Shown in pieces: positions 17,283-25,667 of a stretch of DNA of 64,000 nucleotides. The stretch spans positions 496,001 to 560,000 of the forward strand of contig NZ_VXLC01000014.1 in assembly GCF_008704205.1 (NCBI RefSeq), read 5' to 3'. The notes under the pieces were generated by a model. It saw nothing but the letters and a program-made list of their open reading frames with translations, made no database searches and had not been told where the DNA came from. A program made the translations under genes and the position numbers. The stretch comes from Nocardia colli (lineage in GTDB: Bacteria > Actinomycetota > Actinomycetes > Mycobacteriales > Mycobacteriaceae). Position 1 is the first letter of the stretch. Each line of letters begins with the position of its first letter.

Positions 17283-17899
17283 GCGAATCGCGTCCCGAGG
17301 TCGTACGTCCGGTCACGATCGCCCTGACCGGTACGCATTCGACTGGCAAGACGACGTGGATCAAGCGTCTGGCAAACGAGCTGCGCCGCAACAGGATCGA
17401 GGTCGCCAAGGTCGCAGACCTCGGCTTGCAGGCGCAACAGAATGGGCTGCCGATCCTGTCTGACCACACTTGGGCTTCGACGCTGTGGATCATCGCCCGT
17501 GGCATCAGCAATGAGATCGAAGCATGGCCCAAAGCTGATGTCGTCTTGATCGACCGCGGTGTGCCCGATGCGCTCGCCTATTACGAGGCCGCACTGGAAT
17601 ACCGCGGCCAGCCGGCCGACCCGCACCGCGTCGAACAGCTTGAAGACCTGGTTACTGGCCACAGTTTCAACTATGACTTGACCCTGCGAACCGTCCTCGA
17701 CCCTTGCCTTCCGCTGGGTATCTGCAAGCCGCGGGATACCGATATCGAGTTCCGTGCACTCGCTGACCGGCATGTGGAGAAGGTGCTCAACCGGTTGGAC
17801 ATCGAGCACGACACGCTCCCGGCGGATGGGCACGAGCGCGTCCTCGTAGAAACGGTGGCATTCATCAAAGGACGGCTGACCAACGCGGATCAGGACTGA
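17279..17899 (+). CDS. P-loop NTPase/kinase, NadR-like AAA_28 type
   Basis: 206 residues. GTHSTGKT (18-25) is a Walker A motif followed by TW, and VVLIDRGVPDALAYYEAAL provides the Walker B/DRG block of the NadR/nicotinamide riboside kinase-like and thymidylate-kinase-like group. Such proteins usually phosphorylate small molecules, often nucleosides. It starts inside the exonuclease gene stop and ends the coupled set, suggesting that a nucleotide-like product is phosphorylated, or that the enzyme hydrolyses ATP as part of a defence complex. The exact role cannot be told. Confidence 0.82.
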   Translation: MSESRPEVVRPVTIALTGTHSTGKTTWIKRLANELRRNRIEVAKVADLGLQAQQNGLPILSDHTWASTLWIIARGISNEIEAWPKADVVLIDRGVPDALAYYEAALEYRGQPADPHRVEQLEDLVTGHSFNYDLTLRTVLDPCLPLGICKPRDTDIEFRALADRHVEKVLNRLDIEHDTLPADGHERVLVETVAFIKGRLTNADQD

Positions 17900-17918
17900 G
17901 AGCGGAGATCGCAGGACT

Positions 17919-18086
17919 ATGACAGAACAGACCGACATAGTGCCGGACCTCCCGCTGACCGAGCGGTTTCCGTGGCCGTCCAGCGACGAATTGCTCGACG
18001 CGATGAAAGGGGTTGTGTCCGAGTCTCATCCCGCTGCGACGATCCTGCGAGCAGCGTGGCTATTGGCCGTCGGCGAGGGTCGGTGA
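17919..18086 (+). CDS. Small ORF at the end of the radical SAM operon
   Basis: 55 residues beginning MTEQTDIVPDLPLTERFPW, 19 bases after the NTPase stop, with GGAG about 15 bases before the ATG. Codon use matches the operon, so the N-terminal part looks real. It ends soon after ILRAAWLLAVGEGR, where it runs into the antisense relaxase remnant, so it may be the first part of a longer gene cut by recombination at about 18060-18086. Confidence 0.5.
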   Translation: MTEQTDIVPDLPLTERFPWPSSDELLDAMKGVVSESHPAATILRAAWLLAVGEGR

Positions 18087-18422
18087 CGATGCGGGCGCGC
18101 GCGGCGAGTTGGGTGATGTCGTGTTCGGCGTCCAGGCCGTCAGGGATTCCGGCGGCCCAGGGGAGTGGTCCGTGTCCGGTGGAGTGGCGCCGGTGGGGTC
18201 CAGATGCCAGTCCAGGACGGCGGCAGCATCGTCGGCGGTGTCGAGTTCGCGTGCGTTTATCGCGGTGCGTAACTGGGTGATCGGGTCGTGTCCTGAGAGC
18301 GCGATAGCCGCCAGGTATTGGGCGTAGGACGGGGCAGGTTGGGCAGTCGGTGAGGTGCGCGAGCATCGCCTCGGTGTCAATCCGCACCTCGATACTATGG
18401 CGCGAATTCTCGAACGGATCAA
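18060..18422 (-). pseudogene. Remnant of MobF-type relaxase or similar conjugation protein
   Basis: The minus-strand frame contains SYAQYLAAIALSGHDPITQL followed by RELDTADDAAAVLDWHLDP. This pattern (helix, HDP, then EL-T-AD-AAVL-WR/HL) recalls the C-terminal helical region of the large TraA/TrwC relaxase-helicases of actinomycete plasmids. Neither a start nor upstream domains are present, and the frame ends abruptly. It is probably a fragment left by deletion at the right edge of the island. The family assignment is from pattern memory. Confidence 0.45.
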
Positions 18423-18985
18423 ATCCGTCCGTAGAGCCGCGAACCCCGACCCTGTTTCGCAAAATTCGCAATTATCGAAGGTGATCCGATCGTGCGTTGA
18501 TGACTACCAATTGAGGGCACTAGCTATCGGATTGCAACGAGTTCTGACTACTAGCGAAAGCCGTCTAGCAGGATTTGGATGATCACATCATCCGAATGTT
18601 CAAAGCATCTGAAGGTAAGGTTTGTTCTGGGCCGAAGCGTGAGGTTGTCCGACCAAAAAGCACATCTTCCCACTGTTGGGGAACTACAGGTCCAGCCGCT
18701 ATGGTGGCAAATTGCGAGCATTCTGCTCTGCAACTTGCCCAACCGAATAGTTAGGCCGACATCAATGAGCGTTCAACTGCCACTCTCTTCGCTTTTGAAA
18801 AACGTCATCGCGATAGAGAGCGCTTCGCAAAGATCAGCCGTATACAACGCCCTGTGAATAAATATGCACATGGCGCATGTAAGTTGTAACCCCGGCCCTG
18901 AGATGGCGTCGGCCCCCTGTCTGCGGCTGACGGTAATCCAGCGAGTGCAGCGGCCAGCTGTCTCGGGCAACCGAACCCGGCGATC
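18423..18985. other. AT-richer non-coding stretch ahead of terpenoid genes
   Basis: Noticeably lower GC than its neighbours. Short frames exist but none looks coding. It holds the 33-nt element described at 18577-18611 and probably the promoter for the terpene synthase operon. Confidence 0.55.
18577..18611 (+). promoter_or_regulatory. Copy 1 of shared terpenoid promoter element
   Basis: Positions 18579-18611 match 22269-22301 at 26 of 33 bases with no gaps, sharing the blocks ATCATCCG, ATG and AGCATCTG. Copy 1 also contains a perfect inverted repeat, GGATGAT CAC ATCATCC (18577-18593). Both copies are on the plus strand and precede terpenoid genes, so a common regulator is likely. Confidence 0.55.
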
Positions 18986-19237
18986 ATGATCGCGCCGCTG
19001 CCCGCTCCGGCTGCGGAGCCTTTGGATTTGCCCAGCATCCGGTGTGGCGTCGATGCCGTGCTGACCGATTTCCTGCAGCACAAAGTCCGCACCGAGACCG
19101 AGACTGCCCTGTCCGCCGGTGAAGCCTTCCAACAACGCGACGATCTCCTGGGGGCCTTTGGCACACCCGAACTGACCGGAATGCCGACCCTGGACGACCT
19201 GCGCGAGTGCAAACACACCACTGAGAAGATGAGATGA
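18986..19237 (+). pseudogene. Internally deleted isoprenyl diphosphate synthase
   Basis: 83 residues. The first part (PAAEPLDLPSIRCGVDAVLT) matches residues 20-55 of the intact prenyl synthase at 56644-57759. The second part (GEAFQQRDDLLGAFGTPELT to LRECKHT) matches residues 250-283. About 190 codons between them are missing, including the DDLMD substrate-binding motif, so it cannot make prenyl diphosphate. The fusion keeps one open frame and its TGA overlaps the ATG of the terpene synthase (ATGA), so it may survive as a translated leader that couples translation of the next gene. Confidence 0.85.
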
Positions 19238-20274
19238 CCTGCCGCCCGCAATCGGCTGGGCTGTACTGCCCCATCCCGGCAACGCCCCACTCGAGTTTCA
19301 CCGATCTCGACCGCCAGGCATTTGCCTGGATTCGCGACTATGACCTGGTCAGCGGTAGTTGGTTGGATGAGATGGAACAGGCGGGTCCGCTGCGCCTGCT
19401 TGCCGCGGCCTGCCCCGACGGAATTCCCGAACGTATGCAGTTGGTAGCGGAGTTCTGGCTGTGGGCTTACGCATTGGATGACACTTTTTTCGACGGCGGG
19501 ATCTTCACCGGCGACCCATCGGGTGCATGTCAGGCCCTGCGCCCTCTGTTGCGGGCGCTCGAGTTCCCGGGCGAATCGCTGGTCCAGGACGATGCGTGGA
19601 CGGCGGCCCTGCGGTCACTACGGCGACAGCTGGAAACTATCGGCACTCCCATGCAGATCCACCGCTGGGCAGCAGCCGCCCGGGAGATGCTGTTCTCCTT
19701 GGTGTGCGAGACCGCCTACATCCATCGTGAAACGCTGCCCGGTCTGCGCGACTACCTCACCCTGCGAATGGAAACCTCCGGAGCCAAACACCATCTGCTC
19801 CTTATCGACTTCACCCACGGATACGAGCTGACCTACGAGCAATTGACTGCCCCACCGGTCAGGGCGGTCTCCGAAGCCTGCTGCGTTCTGCTCGGCATCG
19901 ATAACGACCTGTTCTCCTACGCGCGAGAAAGCGCTACCGAAGGCACGCTACGGCTCAATGCCGTCGACGTTCTCACCCGCGATCGGGACCTCTCGATTCC
20001 GCAGGCGTTCGCGGAGGTCATCCGGATCAGGAACCAGATCATGTCCGGTTTCCTGCACCTGAGCGTCGACATCATCGCAGAAGCAGATGCCGGTATCGCC
20101 CACTACACCCACAACCTGGGGCAGTGGGTTCGAGCGAATCTCGACTGGAGCGCCCGCACACAGCGCTACGCGGCATTCACCGCGACCGGATCGTCCGCGC
20201 TCCCGCATCTTGAAATCTGCGACTCGCCGACCGTCACCACCGGCAGCCACCAGTGGTGGGAATGCCTCGACTGA
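19234..20274 (+). CDS. Class I terpene synthase
   Basis: 346 residues, the size of bacterial sesqui- and diterpene cyclases. DDTFFD at residues 82-87 is the aspartate-rich metal motif, and NDLFSYARE at 224-232 is the NSE triad. An RTQRY near the C-terminus supplies the RY pair that contacts diphosphate. It ionises a prenyl diphosphate and cyclises it to a hydrocarbon or alcohol. The start overlaps the stop of the deleted prenyl synthase. A P450 gene follows by 18 bases, so the product is probably oxidised at once. Whether the substrate is FPP or GGPP cannot be read from the sequence. Confidence 0.92.
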   Translation: MTCRPQSAGLYCPIPATPHSSFTDLDRQAFAWIRDYDLVSGSWLDEMEQAGPLRLLAAACPDGIPERMQLVAEFWLWAYALDDTFFDGGIFTGDPSGACQALRPLLRALEFPGESLVQDDAWTAALRSLRRQLETIGTPMQIHRWAAAAREMLFSLVCETAYIHRETLPGLRDYLTLRMETSGAKHHLLLIDFTHGYELTYEQLTAPPVRAVSEACCVLLGIDNDLFSYARESATEGTLRLNAVDVLTRDRDLSIPQAFAEVIRIRNQIMSGFLHLSVDIIAEADAGIAHYTHNLGQWVRANLDWSARTQRYAAFTATGSSALPHLEICDSPTVTTGSHQWWECLD

Positions 20275-20292
20275 AATCGCAAGGAGAACACC

Positions 20293-21660
20293 GTGACCCA
20301 GCGAACCGTACCTGCCACGAATACGGTGGCACCGGCGCCAGGACGACTGCCACTGGTCGGCCACGCGTTCGGACTCCGTAAAGGACTGCTCGGCTACCTC
20401 AAATCCTTGCCCTCCGACACCGACATGGTCAGACTGCAAATCGGCCCATGGCTTCAGCCCATCCTGGTCTGCAACCCCGATCTGATCCACCACATCCACG
20501 TCAACAGCCAAACCTTCGACCGCGGCGGCCCGTTGATCGACAAATTCGTCGACGTGGTCGGAAACGGTCTCGGCACGTGTCCCTGGGCCGAGCACCGACG
20601 CCAACGCCGCATCCTGCAACCGCTGTTCCGCAACGACCACCTCGCCGCCTACGCGCCGACAATGTCCCAGCAGGCCGGGGCCCTCATGGACCGCTGGCAC
20701 GACGGTCAGGTCATCGATGTCCCCGCACACGCCAACGATTACACCAGCCGCCTGCTGGCAAAGACACTGTTCACCGCAGATCTCGCCACCCCCGCTGTCG
20801 ATGCCATGGTCGAATCCGCCAGCCTCATCAGGCGCGGTATCTACACCCGTGCCTTCATCCCGGCACGAGTGATGGGCATCGTCCACAAGCTGCCCATTGC
20901 GGCAGGGCGTGACCTGGACCAGGCCCACCACCGCATCCGCGCCGTGATCGGTCGCACCATTCAGGAATATCGCCGCAGCAACACCGACCACGGGGACCTG
21001 CTGTCCATGCTGCTGGCCGCCCGCGACGAAGACGGCACACCGTTGGACGACCAAGAAATCCACTACCAGGTGATCAGCTTCATGATCGCCGGATTCGACA
21101 CCACCGCCGCGGCGTTGTCCTGGGCGTTGGATCTGCTCGCACGCCATCCAGACATCCGCGACCGTCTCCACTCCGAGGTCGACACGGTCCTGGCCGGTGG
21201 CCTCGCTGGTTGGGACAACCTGCCCGAGCTCGACCTCACCCGCCGCATCGTCACCGAGACTCTGCGCGTATGCCCTCCTGCGTGGCTGCTCGACCGCCAC
21301 GTCATCCGCGATACCGAACTCGGCGGTCACCTCCTACCTGCCGGCACCCCCGTGCTCTACAGCCCCTACTTCGTCCACCACAGCCACGCCTACTTCCCCG
21401 ACCCTGAGCGCTTCGACCCCGACCGATGGCTGCCTGAACGCAAGCACGAAACACCACGCAACGCATTCATCCCATTCGGTGCCGGCCCGCGAAAATGTAT
21501 CGCCGACACCTTCGCGACTACCGCCGTCACCATTGCCCTTGCCTCCATCGCGGCCAGATGGCGAGTGGATACCACCACCGCCGACCCTCCCCAAGCTGCG
21601 GCCAGCCTCGTATACAGCCCACGCACTCTGCACATGCGTCTGCACCACCGCACCCCATAG
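20293..21660 (+). CDS. Cytochrome P450, terpene-associated
   Basis: 455 residues, a normal bacterial P450. IAGFDTT in the I-helix binds oxygen, VTETLRVCPP holds the ExxR motif, and FGAGPRKC places the heme-ligand cysteine near residue 402. The N-terminal PAPGRLPLVGH resembles the eukaryote-like bacterial groups that include terpene hydroxylases such as CYP183 and CYP170. AAGGAG precedes the start. It lies in one operon with the terpene synthase and most likely oxidises its product. The extreme C-terminal coding sequence recurs as a remnant near 26672. Confidence 0.92.
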   Translation: MTQRTVPATNTVAPAPGRLPLVGHAFGLRKGLLGYLKSLPSDTDMVRLQIGPWLQPILVCNPDLIHHIHVNSQTFDRGGPLIDKFVDVVGNGLGTCPWAEHRRQRRILQPLFRNDHLAAYAPTMSQQAGALMDRWHDGQVIDVPAHANDYTSRLLAKTLFTADLATPAVDAMVESASLIRRGIYTRAFIPARVMGIVHKLPIAAGRDLDQAHHRIRAVIGRTIQEYRRSNTDHGDLLSMLLAARDEDGTPLDDQEIHYQVISFMIAGFDTTAAALSWALDLLARHPDIRDRLHSEVDTVLAGGLAGWDNLPELDLTRRIVTETLRVCPPAWLLDRHVIRDTELGGHLLPAGTPVLYSPYFVHHSHAYFPDPERFDPDRWLPERKHETPRNAFIPFGAGPRKCIADTFATTAVTIALASIAARWRVDTTTADPPQAAASLVYSPRTLHMRLHHRTP

Positions 21661-22535
21661 ACGATGTCTCATGTGGTCGATATCGCGACTTCGGCCAGCG
21701 CCAACGCAATCGAGCACGATCAGCGGATATGGTCGAAGCGATGTCCCCACCGTCTGCGTGAACTCTAGCTGCGACGCGATGACGCAGGGAGTGGTTGCCT
21801 GCTGCGATGGTGAAGTCCCCATGTCGCGGAAATGTGGGCTGTACGGATACCGATACCGTCAGTTCTGGGAATGTCAGGGTCGCCGCCGTCGCGATCAGGT
21901 CGATATCGAGGGCAGGCCAGCTGAGTTGTTCCGACGTGTCATTCCAATAACTACTCAGATGGGGAAGTTGTCCGGCCCATGTGATGGCGAACTGGTCAAC
22001 GGCCGTCGCCGAGTTGCGTGCCGCAGTCTGTGGGCGGCGGCCGCGATAACCGCCGTCCGATGAACTCGATGCGCCCAGCACCTCGCATCGAGTGACCTCC
22101 TGCTGCTCACCCCTGCTCAGGCCGTGCCGTCCGTTCCTTCGACATCTCGATGCCATTGCGATCGAACGCGCCGCCGTGCCGATCACCGGCGCTGGAAACG
22201 CTAGAGCGAGCATCACGGGCGGGTATCCGAGCAAATTTCAGGATGAGCTAACAGGGATGGAAACCAGATGTTCATATCATCCGGATGGTGGTAGCATCTG
22301 CCTCGGAGGGTGACGTGTCATATGCACGCCTCGTCGGTAGAAGTCGTCGGGCCGTTGACTTCCGACACTCTCAGTCACGTTTCGGAATGGAATGAATCAT
22401 GTTGCATTTGAATCGGAGCAGTAATCGACGATCGGGAACGGGGGCGCGCCGCACGGCGGACCTACCCGACTCGGTGGGGTTTGCTCAACAATGGCCTACA
22501 GGCAAGCGGCTGGCAGAGCACGGAGGTGAGTCGTC
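21661..22535. other. Long intergenic region between the two P450 genes
   Basis: 875 bases without a convincing gene. It contains copy 2 of the shared element (22269-22301). A 29-codon frame starts at 22322, about 12 bases after a GGAGG, and ends at about 22411; it could be a leader peptide for the second P450 unit, but nothing else supports it. Confidence 0.5.
22269..22301 (+). promoter_or_regulatory. Copy 2 of shared terpenoid promoter element
   Basis: 26 of 33 bases identical to 18579-18611. Here the centre forms the palindrome CATCCGGATG. It is 235 bases upstream of the second P450 gene, in the same orientation as copy 1 relative to transcription. Confidence 0.55.
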
Positions 22536-23921
22536 GTGACCGATCCTGAATCTATTCCGGTCGCGCCGGGTCGCAGACTTGGGATCGGACACGCATCCGA
22601 ATTCCTCAATGATCCGATCGGATTCATCTCCGCGCTGGCATCGCACGGCCCGCTGTGGAGAGTTCACTTGGGGCCGCAAACGGTCGTGGTTGTGTGCGAA
22701 CAGTCGTTGATCGGAAAGGTGCTACTCGACGATCGCGCCTTCGACAAAGGCGGACCGTTCTATGAACGAACACGCGAAGTTGCGGGTAGCGGCTTGGGAA
22801 GTTGTCCGCACGAGCATCACCGGCGACTACGCCGACTGTGCGAACCAGCGTTCCAGATGGAACGAATTCGCGGCTATTCAAGAATTATGGCGAGTTCGAT
22901 CGAGAACTCACTGGCAGGATGGCGTGACGGGAAGATCATCGACCTGACCGCGGAGATGACCGAGCTGGCGGTGAACATCGCGGTGCGAACGATGTTCTCT
23001 ACCTCGCTGAACGGCCAGGCGATCCACGAGACATCCCGAGACTTGGACGTGATCACGCAAGGACTGTTTAGGCGAACGGTCCTTCCACCCGTGGTCAGTC
23101 GACTCCCGACATCTGGAACCCGTCGATTTCAGCAGGCTCGTAGACGGATCAGGCGGTTGGCCGTCGACATCATCGCCGAGCGCCGTGCCGAGGGAGGAGT
23201 GGATCATGGGGATTTGTTGTCCGCGTTCTTGGCCGCTCGCGATGTCGGGTCTACTCGGCCTGCGATGACCGAGGCGGAGTTGATAGATCAGGTGTTCACG
23301 TTCCTGTTGAGCGGCACCGAGACCACGGCAAGCGCCATCTGCTGGGCGTTGTATTCCGCAAGTATGGATCCGGCGTTGCTCAATGAGCTGCAAACCGAGG
23401 TCGATTCCGTGCTGGCGGGAGGGACGGCTCAGTTCGAGGACTTGGACCGAATGCCTGTAGTCGGCCGAGTTTTGACTGAAGCGCTCCGGATGTACCCGCC
23501 TGGATGGATGGTGACTCGAATCGCATCCAGAGATACCGAACTCGATGGCTATCGGATCCCTGCCGGAACAGTTGTCGCAATCAGCCCGCATGCGATCCAT
23601 CGCTCTTTGAGAGTGTATGCGCACTCGAACAAGTTTTTACCGGACAGGTGGGCAGTTACTGGATTGCCTTCGGCATCTTACCTACCGTTTGGCGCGGGTG
23701 CTCGGCGTTGCATCGGCGACGTGTTCGCCCTCACGGAAGCCGGAATGGTGGCGGCGACGATCACGGCAAAATGGTGTCTTGCGCCGAGCGTCCGACTGCC
23801 GGGCACCGTCTCTTTCATGGACCTGCCTGCTCCGCGAAGTATGTTGATGGAGGTCTCAGCGAGAAGAGTCGAACGCCGTGTACTCCAAGCTCGCAACGCT
23901 TGGAGCGGACATATGTGCTGA
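22536..23921 (+). CDS. Cytochrome P450, second of the terpenoid cluster
   Basis: 461 residues. LLSGTETTASAICW is the I-helix oxygen site, LTEALRMYPP gives ExxR, and FGAGARRC puts the heme cysteine near residue 392. It shares the overall pattern of the first P450 (for example GPLWRVHLGP, FDKGGPFYER and GSGLGSCPHEHHRR), so the two are paralogues from one expansion. Start is GTG after GGAGGTGAG. It is transcribed with its own copy of the shared promoter element. It probably performs a later oxidation on the terpene. Confidence 0.9.
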   Translation: MTDPESIPVAPGRRLGIGHASEFLNDPIGFISALASHGPLWRVHLGPQTVVVVCEQSLIGKVLLDDRAFDKGGPFYERTREVAGSGLGSCPHEHHRRLRRLCEPAFQMERIRGYSRIMASSIENSLAGWRDGKIIDLTAEMTELAVNIAVRTMFSTSLNGQAIHETSRDLDVITQGLFRRTVLPPVVSRLPTSGTRRFQQARRRIRRLAVDIIAERRAEGGVDHGDLLSAFLAARDVGSTRPAMTEAELIDQVFTFLLSGTETTASAICWALYSASMDPALLNELQTEVDSVLAGGTAQFEDLDRMPVVGRVLTEALRMYPPGWMVTRIASRDTELDGYRIPAGTVVAISPHAIHRSLRVYAHSNKFLPDRWAVTGLPSASYLPFGAGARRCIGDVFALTEAGMVAATITAKWCLAPSVRLPGTVSFMDLPAPRSMLMEVSARRVERRVLQARNAWSGHMC

Positions 23922-23966
23922 TGAACAATCATGGTGGGATAACCCTGCTGGCTCGTGGGGCCGGCC

Positions 23967-24620
23967 TTATCCGGTGATGTCAGGATCCGTGATCGTGGAT
24001 TGCACTACTTCGTGAGGGATGGCAGCCGTCCCCGTTGCTCTTAGCCCGTTCATCAGGAGAGCGAGGAGCCTGTCGGCCTGCGCGGAGCCGTCCTGGGCGG
24101 CCCAGGCGATGCCGCCGACCATCCTCAATACGTCGGCCTCGTTCGCGGCGGCGGCGACCACGCCTGACTCCCTGGCCCGGGCCAGCAATGCGCCCCCGAC
24201 CTCGATTAGCTCCGCATGCCAGGTCGATACCGCGACATTCTCCCCGCCGAGCGCCGAGTTCATTACTGCCGCAGATAGTCCCCGATAGGTCAGGGCGTGC
24301 ATCAGCACGGCACGCAACCATGTGGACAATGCGTCGAATTCGTCCTCCGCCACCAACAGTTCGCGACCGCAGCGGACCAACTCGGATATCTGCTCTGTGA
24401 GTACCCTCTCGATGAGATCCAGCCTGGTGGGGAAATGTCGATACAGCGTCCCGCTTGCCACTCCTGCCCGCCGGGCGATCTCGTCCAGGGACGCGTCGAC
24501 CCCGAACTCGGCGAAAGCAATGCGCGCCTGCTCGAGCAACTGCTGGTAGTTACGTCGGGCGTCGGCACGCATCGGACGCCTGACACGCGCATGCGGCTCA
24601 CCGTCTGTCAGCGCAATCAC
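23967..24620 (-). CDS. TetR-family repressor
   Basis: 217 residues. The N-terminal HTH is clear: LDEIARRAGVASGTLYRHFPTR near residue 45-65. The C-terminal ligand domain is variable. The start may be the GTG at 24620 or an ATG 16 codons later (24572). It is divergent from an NTF2-like gene at 24720, with an inverted repeat in the gap, so it likely controls that gene and itself. It may also act on the adjacent P450 unit, but no matching site was noticed there. Confidence 0.9.
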   Translation of the reverse strand: MIALTDGEPHARVRRPMRADARRNYQQLLEQARIAFAEFGVDASLDEIARRAGVASGTLYRHFPTRLDLIERVLTEQISELVRCGRELLVAEDEFDALSTWLRAVLMHALTYRGLSAAVMNSALGGENVAVSTWHAELIEVGGALLARARESGVVAAAANEADVLRMVGGIAWAAQDGSAQADRLLALLMNGLRATGTAAIPHEVVQSTITDPDITG

Positions 24621-24642
24621 CGCCCTTGCTAACCGGGGACAC

Positions 24643-24672
24643 AGTCCGCTACTGTACTCGACTAAACGGACT
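24643..24672. promoter_or_regulatory. Inverted repeat between TetR and NTF2-like genes
   Basis: AGTCCG (24643-24648) and CGGACT (24667-24672) are perfect 6-bp arms 18 bases apart, directly upstream of the TetR start and 48 bases before the divergent gene. A probable TetR operator. Confidence 0.5.
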
Positions 24673-24719
24673 ATGCCTCACTTTACTGTGCGGCACCCGG
24701 AGCATGGAGGGCTACCTCG

Positions 24720-25121
24720 ATGGTGCTTACGGAACAAGATCGAATCGACATCAACGACCTGATCAATCTGCACGGCCATCTCGTCGATGCGGGCGAGCTG
24801 GACCGAGCGGGTGAGCTGTTCACCTCGGATGTCACCTACGACTTGGAGGACTTCGGTCTCGGCTCCTTGCGCGGGACCGAAGCGTTGCGTGAGACCGCGC
24901 TCGCACTGGGCGATAAGAATCCGGTCGGCCATCACGTCACCAACATCGTGATCACCTTGGTCGACGATCGAACGGCGCGGGTCCGATCCAAAGGAATCAG
25001 TGTTCAGGCGAACGGAACGGTTGGCAGTGTGGTGTACGACGACATTGTTACGCGCCGGCCAGGCGGCTGGAAGATCAGCTACCGCAAAGTGACTGCCAGG
25101 CGCGCGGTACTCGGCAAGTAG
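24720..25121 (+). CDS. NTF2/SnoaL-like protein
   Basis: 133 residues with the short-chain cone fold pattern of SnoaL-like proteins: an N-terminal helix (DRIDINDLINLHGHLVDAGELD), ELFTSDVTYDLEDFG, then HHVTNIVITLVDD and a C-terminal WKISYRKV strand. Members include ketosteroid isomerases, polyketide cyclases and scytalone dehydratase-like enzymes. A GGAGG sits 9 bases before the ATG. Divergent from a TetR regulator. A tailoring or detoxification role near the terpenoid genes is possible but unproven. Confidence 0.82.
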   Translation: MVLTEQDRIDINDLINLHGHLVDAGELDRAGELFTSDVTYDLEDFGLGSLRGTEALRETALALGDKNPVGHHVTNIVITLVDDRTARVRSKGISVQANGTVGSVVYDDIVTRRPGGWKISYRKVTARRAVLGK

Positions 25122-25267
25122 CCAGCGGCTGCGGCCAGCACGGCGTGGGTACCTTGACCGGACGCGCGTTCGGCATCGATGCGCGCCGCATGGCCGTGTC
25201 GAGCCGGTCTCGTCCGTTCCTGACATCGTTGAGGCGTGGTCTGCGCCAAACTGGCGGCGCGCCCCGC

Positions 25268-25489
25268 GTCTCGGTGGGACCGGTCCCGGCGACTCCATAT
25301 GAAACTCGACATGATCAAGCGGTTCGGTTTCGTCGGACTCGACAGGGCGATGAGGAAGTAATTGTTCGGATCGTCGACCAATCAGTTTTCAGGGATTTCC
25401 GCCTCGGGAGACCTGGCTACCGAAGGCCGCCGATTGCCTGCTGCGATTGGCTGGCTATCGTGCCGGGGGAGCGATGCGAAGCGAAGCTG
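25268..25489. repeat. Direct repeat copy 1 with palindrome and short ORF
   Basis: About 222 bases that recur at 28882-29105 with roughly 85 percent identity by eye. Both copies begin with the palindrome GGGACCGGTCCC (25276-25287 here), followed by a tiny frame starting MKLDMIKRFGFVG (25299-25361, 20 residues). The minus strand also keeps a parallel open frame (DDPNNYFLIAL). Copy 1 is separated from the next homologous block by about 180 unrelated bases. Confidence 0.75.
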
Positions 25490-25667
25490 GCCGGGCGCCG
25501 CGGCAGCCGCGTGGACGCCGAGGTGCGACGTGTCCGCGCCGAACGCGAAGTGGCCGCAAGCCTGACGATGGTTCACACTGCTCCGCTCGGCGGGCACAAA
25601 CCGCAAGCAATGATCTTTTCGTTCTACTCGGCCGCCGCTTCGAGGTTCTCGACACGCTGGCGCTGCT

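Larger units (their letters stand above)
8642..18086. mobile_element. Putative integrated island at tRNA-Leu
   Basis: The left end is set by the serine recombinase abutting the tRNA-Leu 3' end. Cargo genes up to about 18086 are in tight overlapping units unlike the flanks. The last cargo ORF meets a relaxase remnant on the opposite strand at 18060-18086. I looked for a second copy of the tRNA 3' end (TTCAAGTCCCCCTCCGGAC) as the right attachment site and did not find one by eye, so the right border is an estimate. No replication or transfer genes are intact, which fits a non-mobile island or a satellite. Confidence 0.5.

Noticed and set aside
8653..18500. A right attachment site repeating the tRNA-Leu 3' end
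   Set aside because: I scanned for TTCAAGTCCCCC and CTCCGGACAC-type repeats up to about 18.5 kb and saw none; a computed repeat search would be needed to exclude a short or degenerate core.
19948..21330. A 460-codon minus-strand frame opposite the terpene synthase and P450
   Set aside because: It is antisense to two well-supported genes and has no family features.
21197..22063. A 288-codon plus-strand frame overlapping the first P450 and the region after it
   Set aside because: The first half is out of frame with the P450; the second half has no ribosome site or recognisable sequence.
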